Of a DNA stretch of 64,000 bases, positions 41,601 through 52,532 are shown piece after piece. Origin of the DNA: Lepidurus packardi (Eukaryota > Arthropoda > Branchiopoda > Notostraca > Triopsidae); assembly GCA_023053545.1 (NCBI GenBank), contig JAKZAN010000006.1, forward strand, positions 1,989,001-2,053,000. The letters are read 5' to 3'. Under the pieces are notes generated by a model that was not told the origin of the DNA, made no database searches, and worked only from the letters and a program-made list of their open reading frames with translations. The position numbers were made by a program, and so were the translations under genes. The first letter of the stretch is position 1. Every line of letters starts with the position of its first letter.

Positions 41601-44600
41601 GTCTTGGTGTTTTCTTTCGTAAACAAATCAGTGTTCTGTTAACGTTCCTTGTCGTCGTTAGGAAATCGCGACAAGTCTTTTTTACAGTGGAGACGTGAGC
41701 AACTGTCCTGGTTTTTGTCTGTGCATATTATACCTTAACGCAGAAGATCTTTTAGCAAGGCTAGTGGAGCACAATTGTTTGATACGAAACGCAAAGAGAA
41801 CTAACTTCCAAAATCTTTTCATTGTTAATAGGTGTTGTAGTGCAACGGGACGATTTTCGTAATTCACCAGGAGACAGCATGAGAAAAGAACCGAATATAT
41901 ATGACCGGGCGGAAAGGGAGCGCTTGGAATGCGACTCCGAACGACGCCGTGACAAGGAACTCAATCGCGATTTCAGTGATTGTAGTGAAGAGCGAGATCG
42001 ATGGATTTATGATCCAGAATGGGCCAGAGTGGAAGCTTGGCTCGATGAGCATCCCGACTTTACTTTGGATTACTTCCTGCGGTAACTAATTGTACTTTGC
42101 TTGTTATTTGTAGTGCATTGTGAAAATGTGTTTCGTTGTCGGTCTTCCAGAATGTCCGTTACAAATCTTAACCTTAAGCGTTTAGTAAAACACGGAAAAC
42201 TGGCAGCTGTCTGATGTATAGCTCTTGCATAAGATAATAACCGCGAAATGAATCACCGGGCTTGACACCTGACGTCATTGTCCACCACAGTTGTAATCCC
42301 ACGTCTCTTGACAATTTGCATACGAATGTAATTTTTTTTATGGAAATCACAAGTTCTGCTTTAGTTGTTCGGGGAACCAGGTGATGACGAGGTGAAGTAT
42401 ACAAATCGCCAAGCCCGGGAGAGGCACTTAAACAAACATATCTTCAGTATGAAGATTGCAAGGCAATACCAGTAAGCTTTTATGGATCGTGGCTTTAAAC
42501 GAAGAGAAACCGGTATAATAGGGAAAACGAGTATGTCAAGTTTATCCTCCAGCATCGCAATCTCATACAATCATAATGACGCCTAATGGTATGTAATGAC
42601 GCCTGGTATATAACACGGGCTCTACAACCCTTCTCGTTGGCAGAGGGAGTCAGTTGGTAAGAAAAACAAAAGTACTTTGTCGTCTACAAATTTTTTGTCG
42701 CAACAAAACTGTCTTGTCGTTCTTCCGAGAAGCGACATTTTTTCGTGTTAAGCGGAAACAAATGTAGGGAATTGCGTAGCGTTTTGTCCGGACTGGAATA
42801 CCATTTTATGTCAACAGGTTTTTCGTGTTAAGCGAAATATATACATATATACCGGTATATATGTATATTATAATGTATGGATACACACTGATGGGTACCA
42901 TGGGGTAAATGATAAAAACGAGAGAATGAACCTGCAGCTACTGCAGACCCGTATAATTATCGAAAGTATTTGCTACGCACTAGATGGAAGAGTTTGTTTT
43001 TGTTTACGTGAGTGTAAAGCTAAATGTCTTTCTTCACTTGTGCATGCGTTATGACTACGGTAGTTTATGCTTACGGTTTCTTGTAGTCCTTCTAAGGAAG
43101 TAAAAGGAGTACAAAATATTCAAGTTTATATCGTAAACAAAAGAGGTTTGATCGTAACATGCGAAAGAGAACTTTGTAAAAAGGGACTTAGGAAGATTAT
43201 GGTCTCTGTTAAACGATCTCGGTTCTGTGTATAGGAAGGGCTCACGGCAAATGGTGGACGCTTGGCTGGTATCACACGCACTACCGCAATCAACTTCAGC
43301 GGTATCAACGTCCGGATCTTCCACGGGTATGTCCGCCGCCGCCGGATTGGCTGGGCCAGGCCATGGTTCATCTGATTCCAATACCAACGAAATGGATACA
43401 GTGTCTCAAAGTATGCAACCCGGCAGTAGCATTTCGCGCAGTAACTCGGGTGCAGCGACCCCTGTCCGTAAAATTTCAGCTCATGAATTCGAAAAAGGTG
43501 GACTGTTGAGACCTTTAGTAACCACGATTGATGGCACGCCCACGTTCCTGAGTCCACCGGATGCGGATGAAATGGTGGTCAGCGGGCATGTTGTGAAAAC
43601 CCAGCGCAGATCACGGACGGAATTGAAAGCCTTGGATGAAAAAGAACTCATTTTTGAACTCGTCAAAGATATTTGCAACGATTTGGATGTGCGCAGTCTT
43701 TGTCATAAAATCTTACAAGTAAGGCACTATTAAAAATAGTAATAATGGAAACTAATGGAAATAGCTTAAGATATGCAATGAGGGTGTAATGAAACTAGTA
43801 TCACTGGATGCTTTGGGGGAATTTTCGTATAAAATACTTTTTTCATTTTCACACGTCCATGGTCTTTTCTCGTTTCTTAGAACGTCAGTGTTCTCACCAA
43901 TGCAGATCGGTGTTCTTTATTTTTGGTCCAAGGAGAGAAAGGCTCCGAGAATCGGTGCTTTGTTTCGAAGCTCTTTGATGTCTGTTCGCAATCAACCTTG
44001 GAAGAGATGGAAAAGAAAGAGGAAATTCGGATCCCCTGGGGATCAGGAATTGTGGGCTATGTCGCCGAAAACGGAGAATCTGTCAATATTCCAGACGCTT
44101 ATCAAGCAAGTGAAATTTCCTCCTTTCTTTTTTAAAAATAATTCCACAAGCTCCTGGTTTATAATCCTGTTCTTTTCTGTCTATTTTGTGTGTTTTGACA
44201 GGATAAAAGGTTTAACCATGACATTGACATGATGACCGGGTACAAGACACGTACCATGTTATGTATGCCCATTAAAGATTCCGCTGGGGAAGTAATCGGC
44301 GTCGCCCAAGTAAGGAAACCCGGCAAAAGCTTCTTTTATTTGACCTTTCTGTGAAAGCCCTAAATAATTGAAGACGCAAAAGAACTTGTGTGATGCCACT
44401 AAGCTGTATTTGCGCTAGGGATCAATAGTAGCCTACTAGACCCCGACATGACATGAATGAATCCACCCCTTGGGAATGCAATAAAGGAGTTAATAATGAG
44501 TTTTTGATTTTGCCGCGCAGGTAATCAACAAACATGGGGTCGGATCACCGCCTTTTACGGACCACGATAGTGTGGTGTTCGCCAGCTACTTGCAGTTCTG

Positions 44601-47600
44601 TGGTATCGGCCTAAAAAATGCTCAGTTGTATGAGCGCAGTCAGTTGGAAGTGAAGCGGAACCAAGTACGAATTAGCTAATTTAAAAGTCCCAAGTACATC
44701 AACAAATCAATCTCTTTCCCTCAAGGTGATGTTGGACTTGGCCCGGATGATTTTTGAAGAGCAAAGCACTATTGATCTTATGGTTTACCGTATCTTGACG
44801 CATACCCAATCTTTGATTCAGTGTCAACGATGTCAAGTGTTGTTAGTCCACGAAGCTTCCACGCTTTCCTTTTCCCGTGTTTTTGATTTCGAAGCTAATG
44901 ATCTCAGGGGAGATGTTTCAGACATCAAAGAACAGTAAGCTTGACCCTTTAAAAAAAAAGCTTATCAAACGTGTTTATTATCTTTCCACTTCAGTTCATC
45001 CTACGACAGTCGGTTCCCTGTAAACGTTGGAATCACTGGCCATGTGGCCACTACAGGCGAAGTAAGTGATTACCACTTTTTTCGGACTTGAGCACGTAGA
45101 AATTGAGACATTGCGAAAACTTTTTAGAATTTGTTTTATTTCGGCGTAAAGCGATGTTATTACGTACTCAACCTGATTCAAAAGGTCGTGTTCCGGTTTA
45201 TGGTTTGGGTAGTATGCTGTAGCATACAAATTGTGTAGTTTCAACTCTCAAAAATGCGTTGTAAATAACAGGTCCTTTTCCAGGCATCCTGCATAGCATT
45301 GCGAATGTGCCAGTCATTGGTTGTGCTGATTGATGTTGGAATTCAACTCACGAACTCTTTGCCATTTTTTTTTATTTTGCTCAAGATGACTGCGCATTCA
45401 ATATAGTACTACTACTGTGGAGTAAAAAAGTTGGATCCTCACATGTAGATTCTATACTATTCTCGTTTTCCTTTTTAATTTTTTTTAGCCCATTAAAGTT
45501 GGTATTGAAGATTATCCCTCGTAACGTCTATTTTGAACAAAGACGTGACTAAGAAAAGCCACGTTTAGATAATGTTGATCCCTGCTTGCAAGCTTTGTCG
45601 GGTTTTAAGCTTGTAGAAATGAAGATTGTGTTTCTTTATTTGTCTTCTAATTAGAGGATCAACTTTTCGTTTCGTATTGGAGTTTTATATTCGTATAGCA
45701 TAGTTTTTAGAAAACTAATTTATAACTGTTTAGGTTGTTATGGATTTCCGACACTTATTACCCTTCCAACCCTTCTTCCATTTTTAGACTGTAAACATCG
45801 TGGATGCTTACAAAGACCTTCGTTTTGATCCAAGTGTGGATGATAACACGGATTTCCGGCACAAGACTATCCTCTCTATGCCAATCAAGAATTCGCTGTT
45901 CCAAATTATTGGAGTCATTACAGTAACCTTTTGTTGTACGGCCATTCCTTTGATTAAAGCTTAGTAAAATTTAGCTCGTGAACAAATTCAACGACTTGCC
46001 CTTTACCAGAAACGATGAAAACTTCGTCGAAGCCTTTGCTATTTTCTGCGGGATGGGACTCTACAATACCAACATGTAATCTTCTAACTTATGATTCATT
46101 CAAGAAAGTATGGCTAAAGTGATTTTTTTAAAGGTACGAGAAAGCTGTAGTGGCCATGGCCAAGCAAAGAGTAACCCTAGAAGTCCTCAGTTATCACGCT
46201 ACGGCGCCTTTGGAAGAAGCCTTGAAGCTCAAAGTAATGTGGAATTTATTCGCTGTTGATAAACAGAAACTCTATATTCTTTCTGTTGTGATTAGAAGGT
46301 TTCAATTCCGTCTTCAAAAGCGTATCGTTTGCATGATTTCCGCTTTAACGACTTCAGCTTGGAAGACGACGAAACCTTAAAAGTAAGTAATCGTGAGTAT
46401 GCCCCGTATCTCTTTGTCTTTAAAATACACTGCAAGTGCGTTTTAATAGATGGTGGGCTTTTTTTTGCCTAGGCTTGTATCAGAATGTTTTTGGATTTGG
46501 ATTTGATTGAACGTTTTCACATTGAATACGGTGTGCTATGCCGGTGGCTACTTAGCGTGAAAAAGAATTATCGGAAAGTGACCTATCATAATTGGAGACA
46601 TGCTTTTAATGTGGGACAAATGATGTTCGCTCTTGTCACGGTGAGTGATAAAAAAAAGTCAGAAAAAAATGGATTTTACTTTTGCACCGTTGAAATTTTC
46701 ACAGGGAACGCAATGGTGGAAAGCCTTGGGGGAAATTGAGGTTTTAGCTCTAATCATGGCTTGCCTTTGTCACGATCTCGATCACCGTGGCACTAACAAT
46801 TCCTTTCAAATTAAGTATGATCTTGTTCTTTTTTTTTTCGTAGCTAGTGTTTCTGTAGCCGGTTCTTTTGCATTCTCTCCACATAGAGCTTCCTCGCCAT
46901 TGGCACAGCTCTACACTACATCTACAATGGAGCGGCATCACTTTGACCAGTGCTTAATGATACTCAGCAGTCAAGTATGAGAAACATGAATTCATAAACA
47001 AACAAGAAAGTTGTTGGTATAAATTTGGCAACTTTACGCTATAGGGATGCCAGATTCTCAGCAACGTCACGTCTCAAGAGTATACTCGCATTATAAAACT
47101 CCTTGAAGAGGCTATTCTGAGCACAGATTTGGCAGTCTACTTCAGGTAAGCCAGAAATAACGGAAAAGTGGACACAAAATGAAAGGGGGGAATAAAAAGT
47201 GGTCAGATGCGAAAGTCACGATCTAATTTGCCGTAATACTGTAGGAAACGAGGGGCGTTTTTTCAACTGGTGTCGAGCAAAACCTATAATTGGTGGGACG
47301 ATAGTCACCGAGAATTACTCCGCGGAATGATGATGACTGCCTGCGATGTTGCGGCTATTACTAAGCCCTGGGAAATCCAGTGGAAGGTAGTTCCCGTAAA
47401 TTGCAACGCCCGTTTGTTCTCAACCCATAAAATTGCCATTCTTTTTTTTCTAATTTTGTGGGGGGTCTGTAGGTGGCTGACCTGGTTGCCGCCGAGTTTT
47501 TTGAGCAAGGAGACATCGAGAGGCAAGAACTGAATATAACGCCTATAGTAATTCAATATATTGATAAATTGAAGAATGTACTAACATGGTTTTCCGATAA

Positions 47601-47872
47601 AGGACATGATGAATAGGGAGAAAAAGGATCAGCTACCTGCCATGCAAGTCAGTTTTATTGATTCGATATGCCTTCCTATCTACGAGGTAAAAGTGTCTTC
47701 GAAATTAAATCAACTTTCATTGAATCGAATTTGGTTCTTTCTATTTGAAAAACAGGCCTTTGGCTCGGTTTCGGATAAATTAGTTCCTTTACTTGATGGA
47801 GTTCGTGTCAACCGTACGAACTGGCAAAAGTTAATAGAATCTCAAAACGGGCACGACGATGAGGATTCATAA
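35678..47872 (+). CDS. Pde11: cGMP/cAMP phosphodiesterase with tandem GAF domains (PDE5/6/11 group, PDE11-like)
   Basis: Hydrolyses cyclic nucleotides. Twenty exons, 956 residues, all phases closed: 35678-35753, 41832-42081, 43235-43718, 43881-44105, 44202-44309, 44521-44664, 44726-44934, 44995-45061, 45788-45922, 45975-46075, 46134-46233, 46296-46382, 46473-46640, 46705-46814, 46887-46974, 47045-47145, 47245-47386, 47473-47547, 47603-47686, 47756-47872. N-terminus is acidic ([14 protein letters not shown]). GAF-A covers about 250-425 and GAF-B about 430-620, each with an NKx(n)F..D motif. The catalytic domain shows [10 protein letters not shown] (about 700-708), [11 protein letters not shown] and the metal-ligand Asp in [15 protein letters not shown]. 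No C-terminal CaaX, unlike PDE6. PDE5 and PDE11 are both close; the catalytic core reads more like PDE11, the N-terminus more like PDE5. One intron has a GC donor (44106). Confidence 0.94.
36478..36485. promoter_or_regulatory. Perfect CRE palindrome in PDE intron 1
   Basis: TGACGTCA inside the first PDE intron. Intronic CREs feeding cyclic-nucleotide signals back on phosphodiesterase genes are known in mammals for PDE4; use here is inference. Confidence 0.35.
40817..40954 (+). other. Candidate alternative exon of PDE
   Basis: A 138-nt stretch bounded by an acceptor (TTCTCAAG) and a consensus donor (GTAAGC), open in one frame with protein-like composition (for example [20 protein letters not shown]). 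It enters and leaves in phase 2. Phase 2 is what exon 3 at 43235 requires, so the segment could splice there in place of exon 2 (which also ends in phase 2) and give a different N-terminus. No start codon lies in its open frame, so it would need a further upstream exon, which I could not find. Confidence 0.25.
42270..42277. promoter_or_regulatory. Perfect CRE palindrome in PDE intron 2
   Basis: Second TGACGTCA within the PDE gene, in the 1.15-kb intron 2. Occupancy is unknown. Confidence 0.35.
42739..42834. repeat. 16-bp direct repeat in PDE intron 2
   Basis: TTTTTCGTGTTAAGCG occurs at 42739-42754 and again at 42819-42834, 80 bp apart, just before an AT-rich palindrome. Possibly the remains of a small duplication. 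Confidence 0.7.
42839..42868. repeat. 30-bp perfect AT-rich palindrome centred on CCGG
   Basis: ATATACATATATACC followed by its exact reverse complement. It could form a cruciform or hairpin. It lies in PDE intron 2, with no terminal repeats or target duplication around it. Confidence 0.85.
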
Positions 47873-48226
47873 CCTGATTCCTCCCCATGTAAATAGTCAT
47901 TTTGCCGAATTTAATGTCAACTATACTGCCTGTGAGGGTCGTCGTCCCTTTGTATCTACCAAGGCTCAAAACTGAATTTGGACAACCGAACAAGATGCAG
48001 TAATCTGGAATGTAAAGACTGCCTCCCTCTAGAATATCACACCGTCATAGCACAAATTCTCAGCAAATACCTCAACCATGTTAACAAAGCAAATTTGGTT
48101 GTACTACTCTTTCCGTAGAAGCGAATTCTGGGCTATTGCTGCTTCGATTAAATATTATCAAGTCACAAAGAAGTTTTCCGAAACTAGCGTAGGCCCTGTG
48201 TTTATTCCTTAAATGTATTGCACATT

Positions 48227-48232
48227 AATAAA
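48227..48232 (+). terminator. Poly(A) signal AATAAA for PDE
   Basis: AATAAA 355 bp after the PDE stop and 313 bp before the stop of the convergent C2-protein gene. Best candidate 3' end in the gap 47873-48544, where I see nothing else. Confidence 0.5.
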
Positions 48233-48544
48233 TTATGAGAAGGATGTAGAGGAGAATAAGTGTAATCGGAATGTATCCTAACTGATCCTTAGTCGGTGCA
48301 TACATATTTCATTTTGAAGTTTAACTTACAAGAAACAAGCTAAAAGGCTAAACAAGCTAAACCTTTTCAAGCCTTTGTTTTCATAAGTCTTAGATATAAT
48401 AAAGACAAATCAATGCAGGCCTCACTCAAGCGGAACTTAACAGTAGGCATTGAGTCCATTTAGTTTGTAAAATGGAGAAGTGTAAGCAAAGTAACTTGCG
48501 AAGACGAATGACGAACGAAGCGTTGCACTGAAGATGTCAAATAA

Positions 48545-51500
48545 TTACTCGTTAGGCAGAGGATGCCAGCGTTGGATGTGTTCGCAAGGCCGTGTTAGCA
48601 TATCGTTCCAGTGAGCTTGTCCTCTCCCTCGGGCAAACATAAAAGATCCCAGTACAAGCCTGCCAAGGATTCTGTCTGTTGAAAAAATACACGATTATCC
48701 CTGCTCATGAAAAATTGTAGGCTCTCTAATGTACCTTTGTTGTCAGCCTGGTGCACAGCTAATGATATATTACTTGTATCCAAATTCGATGGTTCCAAAC
48801 GAAAATGGAAACTTTCGTTGTAACACGGCTCATGGGAACGCCGTATAATGGCCGTGCGTTTGGTTTTCACTGCTTTTGTTTGATTGTACAGCGTCAATCG
48901 TACATAAGTGTCAGGCGTGAAAGTACTTGGAGCCTTGGGTAGAATTTACGTGTTAGTTTGAGTACTCGGAAATAAAGCGTCTCAGAGAAACAGCCACTGC
49001 GAAGTTTACCTTGATATTCCTAGCTTGAAGTATCGTGACTGTGAGTCGATCCAATTTGGGGTAGTAGCACAAAGACACGTGTAGTTCCCCTTGTGCATTT
49101 CCCATAACAGCCGCATCTTTACTTAAGTCTTCGGTGAGAACTTGCTGCGAATAAACATGAAAGAGCCATTAATTAATCGCTTTTACACTTATTCATAACG
49201 CATTGGGTATTTCTAAGAGCTGACGCGTGTGAGAAATGCTGTTAGCGATTATGTGCATATCATCATTTCCTGCAACAACTATCTCCCCTTCAAGTCCAAC
49301 ATGCATGCATTCATTGCGCGTCCTGGCAACGGCATGTGCGAATAGAATTAACCGAAGTGAGCAAATGAGGAAGCACATCGATTTCTACTGTCTGCTCCCA
49401 GGGCAACACCTTTATTACTGTGGGTAGCCTGCATGCTTCTTCAGTCTTTATTCCTCGGTCTCGTACTTCCCGATTATTTGTTGCTTTTCTTTATTACAAA
49501 GAAGGATAAGGTCCGATCCCGCTGAGAAAGCAGCAAGTTGATTTCCTTGCAATAGTCCGATGACAAACAGTGTGTAACTTTATTGAAGCACCGAAGATCT
49601 GCGCAATCCTTCTGTTACTTTGCCGAGCGTTTTGTGCGAGACGCCGAAAGCTCGTATCCTGTGAACTCCACTTTCGCAGAATCCAAGAATTTCGTTTTAC
49701 TTGTCCAGTTTCCAGTATGGTATTTATAATATAATATACTAACGCAAAATAACAAGAAGAATAAAAGTCCTTACTTGTTTACCGGTATCCATGATAATTC
49801 CTTTAAGTGGATACAACAGATGTCCGACCGCTTGGCGTTTACGGTGTCTCCCTTGATCCACCACGGTGAGCTTGATAGTCTGTTCCGACAATTCCTTGGA
49901 GCCTCTCTAAACGAATATTATGCAGTAGAAATTCTAGAATAAATTTGGTTCATCTGATATAAAAGCAACTTACATGGAACCCGAAAACTTCGTTGAAAAT
50001 AGGATTACAGGTCTTGCGCTGCGTACTAGTCTGCTGATAACGTCTTTCGCCAGGCAACAGTGTTATCCTGTTATCAAACGGAAGCATACAAGGCCGTAAG
50101 AAGAGTAAAGATGATGGTAAAAAGGATGCATTTTCAGTTAGGTACCATATTGAACATGTTCTTCACATCTATTAATCTCCATTCTTAAGAATGAAGCACG
50201 ACAGGAAAAGCTGACCCAGACAGACGAAAATAGACAATGGACTATGGACAATGGACTTCTGTTCAAACCACAGCCCAATTTTAACCCTTGGCATTAAGCC
50301 CTTTCAACATGAACAGAATTATATCATTCTGATGATAAATGCGTAAAGTCCCCCATGTAGCGCTCCATCGATCTCGCCAGAGCAGCCATTTTGTCCTTAA
50401 AAGTGGAGCTACCGTTAAACCTTTGCTATATATCTAACTCAGTATTAACAAGTGACCAGAAATAGCCCAGGAAACCAAACGTCTCCTCAAAAGCTGTATA
50501 TCCATTCATAACTGCGAATATTTTCAGAAAACGTCGTTTTTTCTTGCTAAGCTTATATGTTTTAAAATTGGATGTGGTTTATTATAATCAAGGTATGCAA
50601 TTAAAACTCACCTGACCAATGGGTCACACGAATTCGGCGTGTCCTTGTCTCGCTGAGGCAGATTCCGTATTTGTATTACAGTGATCAGCAACTTTTCTTG
50701 GTCTCTCTCGTAACTAAGACTGAACCAGACGCGACCTAGATGTCCTTCTGGATATTGTGTAGTGTCTTCTTCGGGAACTAACGGACTTTTATACAATTCA
50801 GGGTTGATAGTACCCAAACTACTGCTCCTGGCGTCTGTCCAAAGATTTTAATGTGTAAGCTAAATAGCTTAGACTGATGTTTACCTTGTTGTTGAGCAGC
50901 ACTCGGTGGTGACAATGGCGGTGAAGTAGGATCTTCTTTAGGAGAAGGCGAGGGTGATCTTGAACTCGGGGAAGGAGTACGGGTTCTGTAAAGAGACAGT
51001 AAAGACGGAAAGGGCGAGTGACACATCGAAGGCGAAGGCGACAACAATGGAGAGGATGGAGCCGACAGGTTGGCCATGGGACAAAGCAACGGCGAAGACG
51101 ATCTTGACGTCGTGGGGAAAAGAAAAGCCGATGAAAAACTTCGAAGACGTCCAGGATCGGGCGATCTGGGAAGCAGCGACGCATTATCTTTTTTGTTGCC
51201 GTTATTGCTGTCATTGCTAGTATTGTTACCAGCACCACCAAGGTTTAGTTGCCGTCGAATGACCGGAGGGGTCATCGGTGGTGGTAACGTGAATTCAATT
51301 TCACGAGCCCTGTTGGAGTTCCAAAAATTGAATTTTTTAAACTTCAATCGTGTACACAGACGCTTGTCTGCAGAGGGGAGTTACTACATACATTTGACAA
51401 TGTATCAGTACAGTATAAGTACCATATTAAACTTCCCCGATGGACAATCCTTTGTGTCCAAAATCTTATATTTATCCTTAGAATTGGATAATATCATATT

Positions 51501-51913
51501 CCGTGAGTCCTGCATACGAGCTTATTCATTTTTTGAAAGCTTATTTATGTAATCGACTTTAAGAGGTTTCCTTTCATAGCGCAAGCTCAAATCCTCGTTT
51601 TCTTTTCTATCCCAAGATAAGTATCTCTAATCAATTTAATAGGTACTGTCTTAGTTTAAGGTTTATAACGAAGTCGCTGATCTTCGCTTCTATTCTTCTT
51701 TTTAGGTGTATATTATTCGCGAATGTTAAACTTAAGCTCCGTAAGGCTTCAGAAAGACAAAACTACTGCTTCTAAAATTGGATTCTACATTTTTTTTAAA
51801 GTGCAAAATCCTACAATTACTATGACAATTTATTTTAGCAACAGATTTTGCGCTTACCCAAGTGGCAAGATAAGCCTTTGTTGGTAGGGACGCGTGCCTG
51901 GGGTACGGGACAT
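48545..51913 (-). CDS. Tandem C2-domain protein, synaptotagmin-like (B/K or Syt12 type)
   Basis: Eight exons, 464 residues, phases closed: 51858-51913, 50885-51309, 50612-50834, 49974-50067, 49775-49906, 49010-49144, 48735-48933, 48545-48675. The small first exon (MSRTPGTRPYQQRLILPL) is chosen because it has an ATG, a consensus donor and exactly the phase needed by exon 2. Exon 2 encodes a Ser/Pro-rich disordered region of about 140 residues. C2A starts at GRVWFSLSYERDQEKLLITV and C2B at GELHVSLCYYPKLDRLTVTI; the end WNDML..HIQRWHPL is the usual synaptotagmin C-terminus. No transmembrane helix is seen. Loop 1 and loop 3 of both C2 domains lack most of the Asp ligands (VVDQGRHRKR, AVHQADNKD), so Ca2+ binding is unlikely; this resembles Syt12/14/17-like trafficking proteins. 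Exact orthology is uncertain. Confidence 0.85.
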
Positions 51914-52532
51914 GGTGTCGGGAACCTGTAGCACGTCTCAGTTAGGAAAACACTAGACGTATTGCTCCGTTATTCTAAGGGTCACCAGCGAAAACGAATT
52001 CTTTGAACAGTCGAATCGTCAAATCCAACTAAGTCAAACATTCAATGAGCTAAGGATCTTGGATGAAACTAACGACGGAGTCTCAGGTAATATCGCGACT
52101 CGACTGCTTCCATCCCATCGGCACCTTGTTGCGTTGCTGAAATACGGTCTTCAAGAGAAGTGCTCGGAGTGCGCGCACTGTGAGCTCTAGAAGTTTACGG
52201 TAGAAATTCGTGTTCTTTTTTGTTAGGGTTAAAATGACGTATAAGCAATAGTTTAGAGCACGTATCGACCCTTGTTTGGAAACGGACCCAAAATACTATA
52301 TACTTAGTTGAAGTTTCTGTTTCGGTTGTTTTTTTGCTTCTATATGTAACATGAGCTAATAACATGAGCCAGTCCAGTCAAAAACTGATATCTATGCTTG
52401 TATTTAGATTTCCACTTAAACAGTTTCTACCCGGGATTTTGCTGTTCATAGCAACGCTTTGACTCGTCGTACCAAGTTTCTTAGCATACCAAATCGGATG
52501 AAAATCCGTTAGAAATAACTGGACCAGAAAGT
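51914..52532. other. Intergenic between the C2-protein gene and the EF-hand Rab gene
   Basis: No exon recognised. Must contain the C2-gene promoter and the 3' UTR of the Rab gene, both on the minus strand. Confidence 0.45.

Larger units (their letters stand above)
35754..41831 (+). other. PDE intron 1 (6.1 kb)
   Basis: Joins the small acidic first coding exon to exon 2, phase 1 on both sides. It holds a perfect CRE (36478-36485) and a possible alternative exon (40817-40954). Other open frames, such as 38345-38659 minus and 41306-41626 minus, look like chance. No nested gene is evident. Confidence 0.55.

Noticed and set aside
50819-51552. Long plus- and minus-strand ORFs in the Ser/Pro-rich C2-gene exon
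   Set aside because: Shadows of the low-complexity coding frame in exon 50885-51309. The minus-frame extension beyond 51309 has no ATG and crosses a good acceptor.
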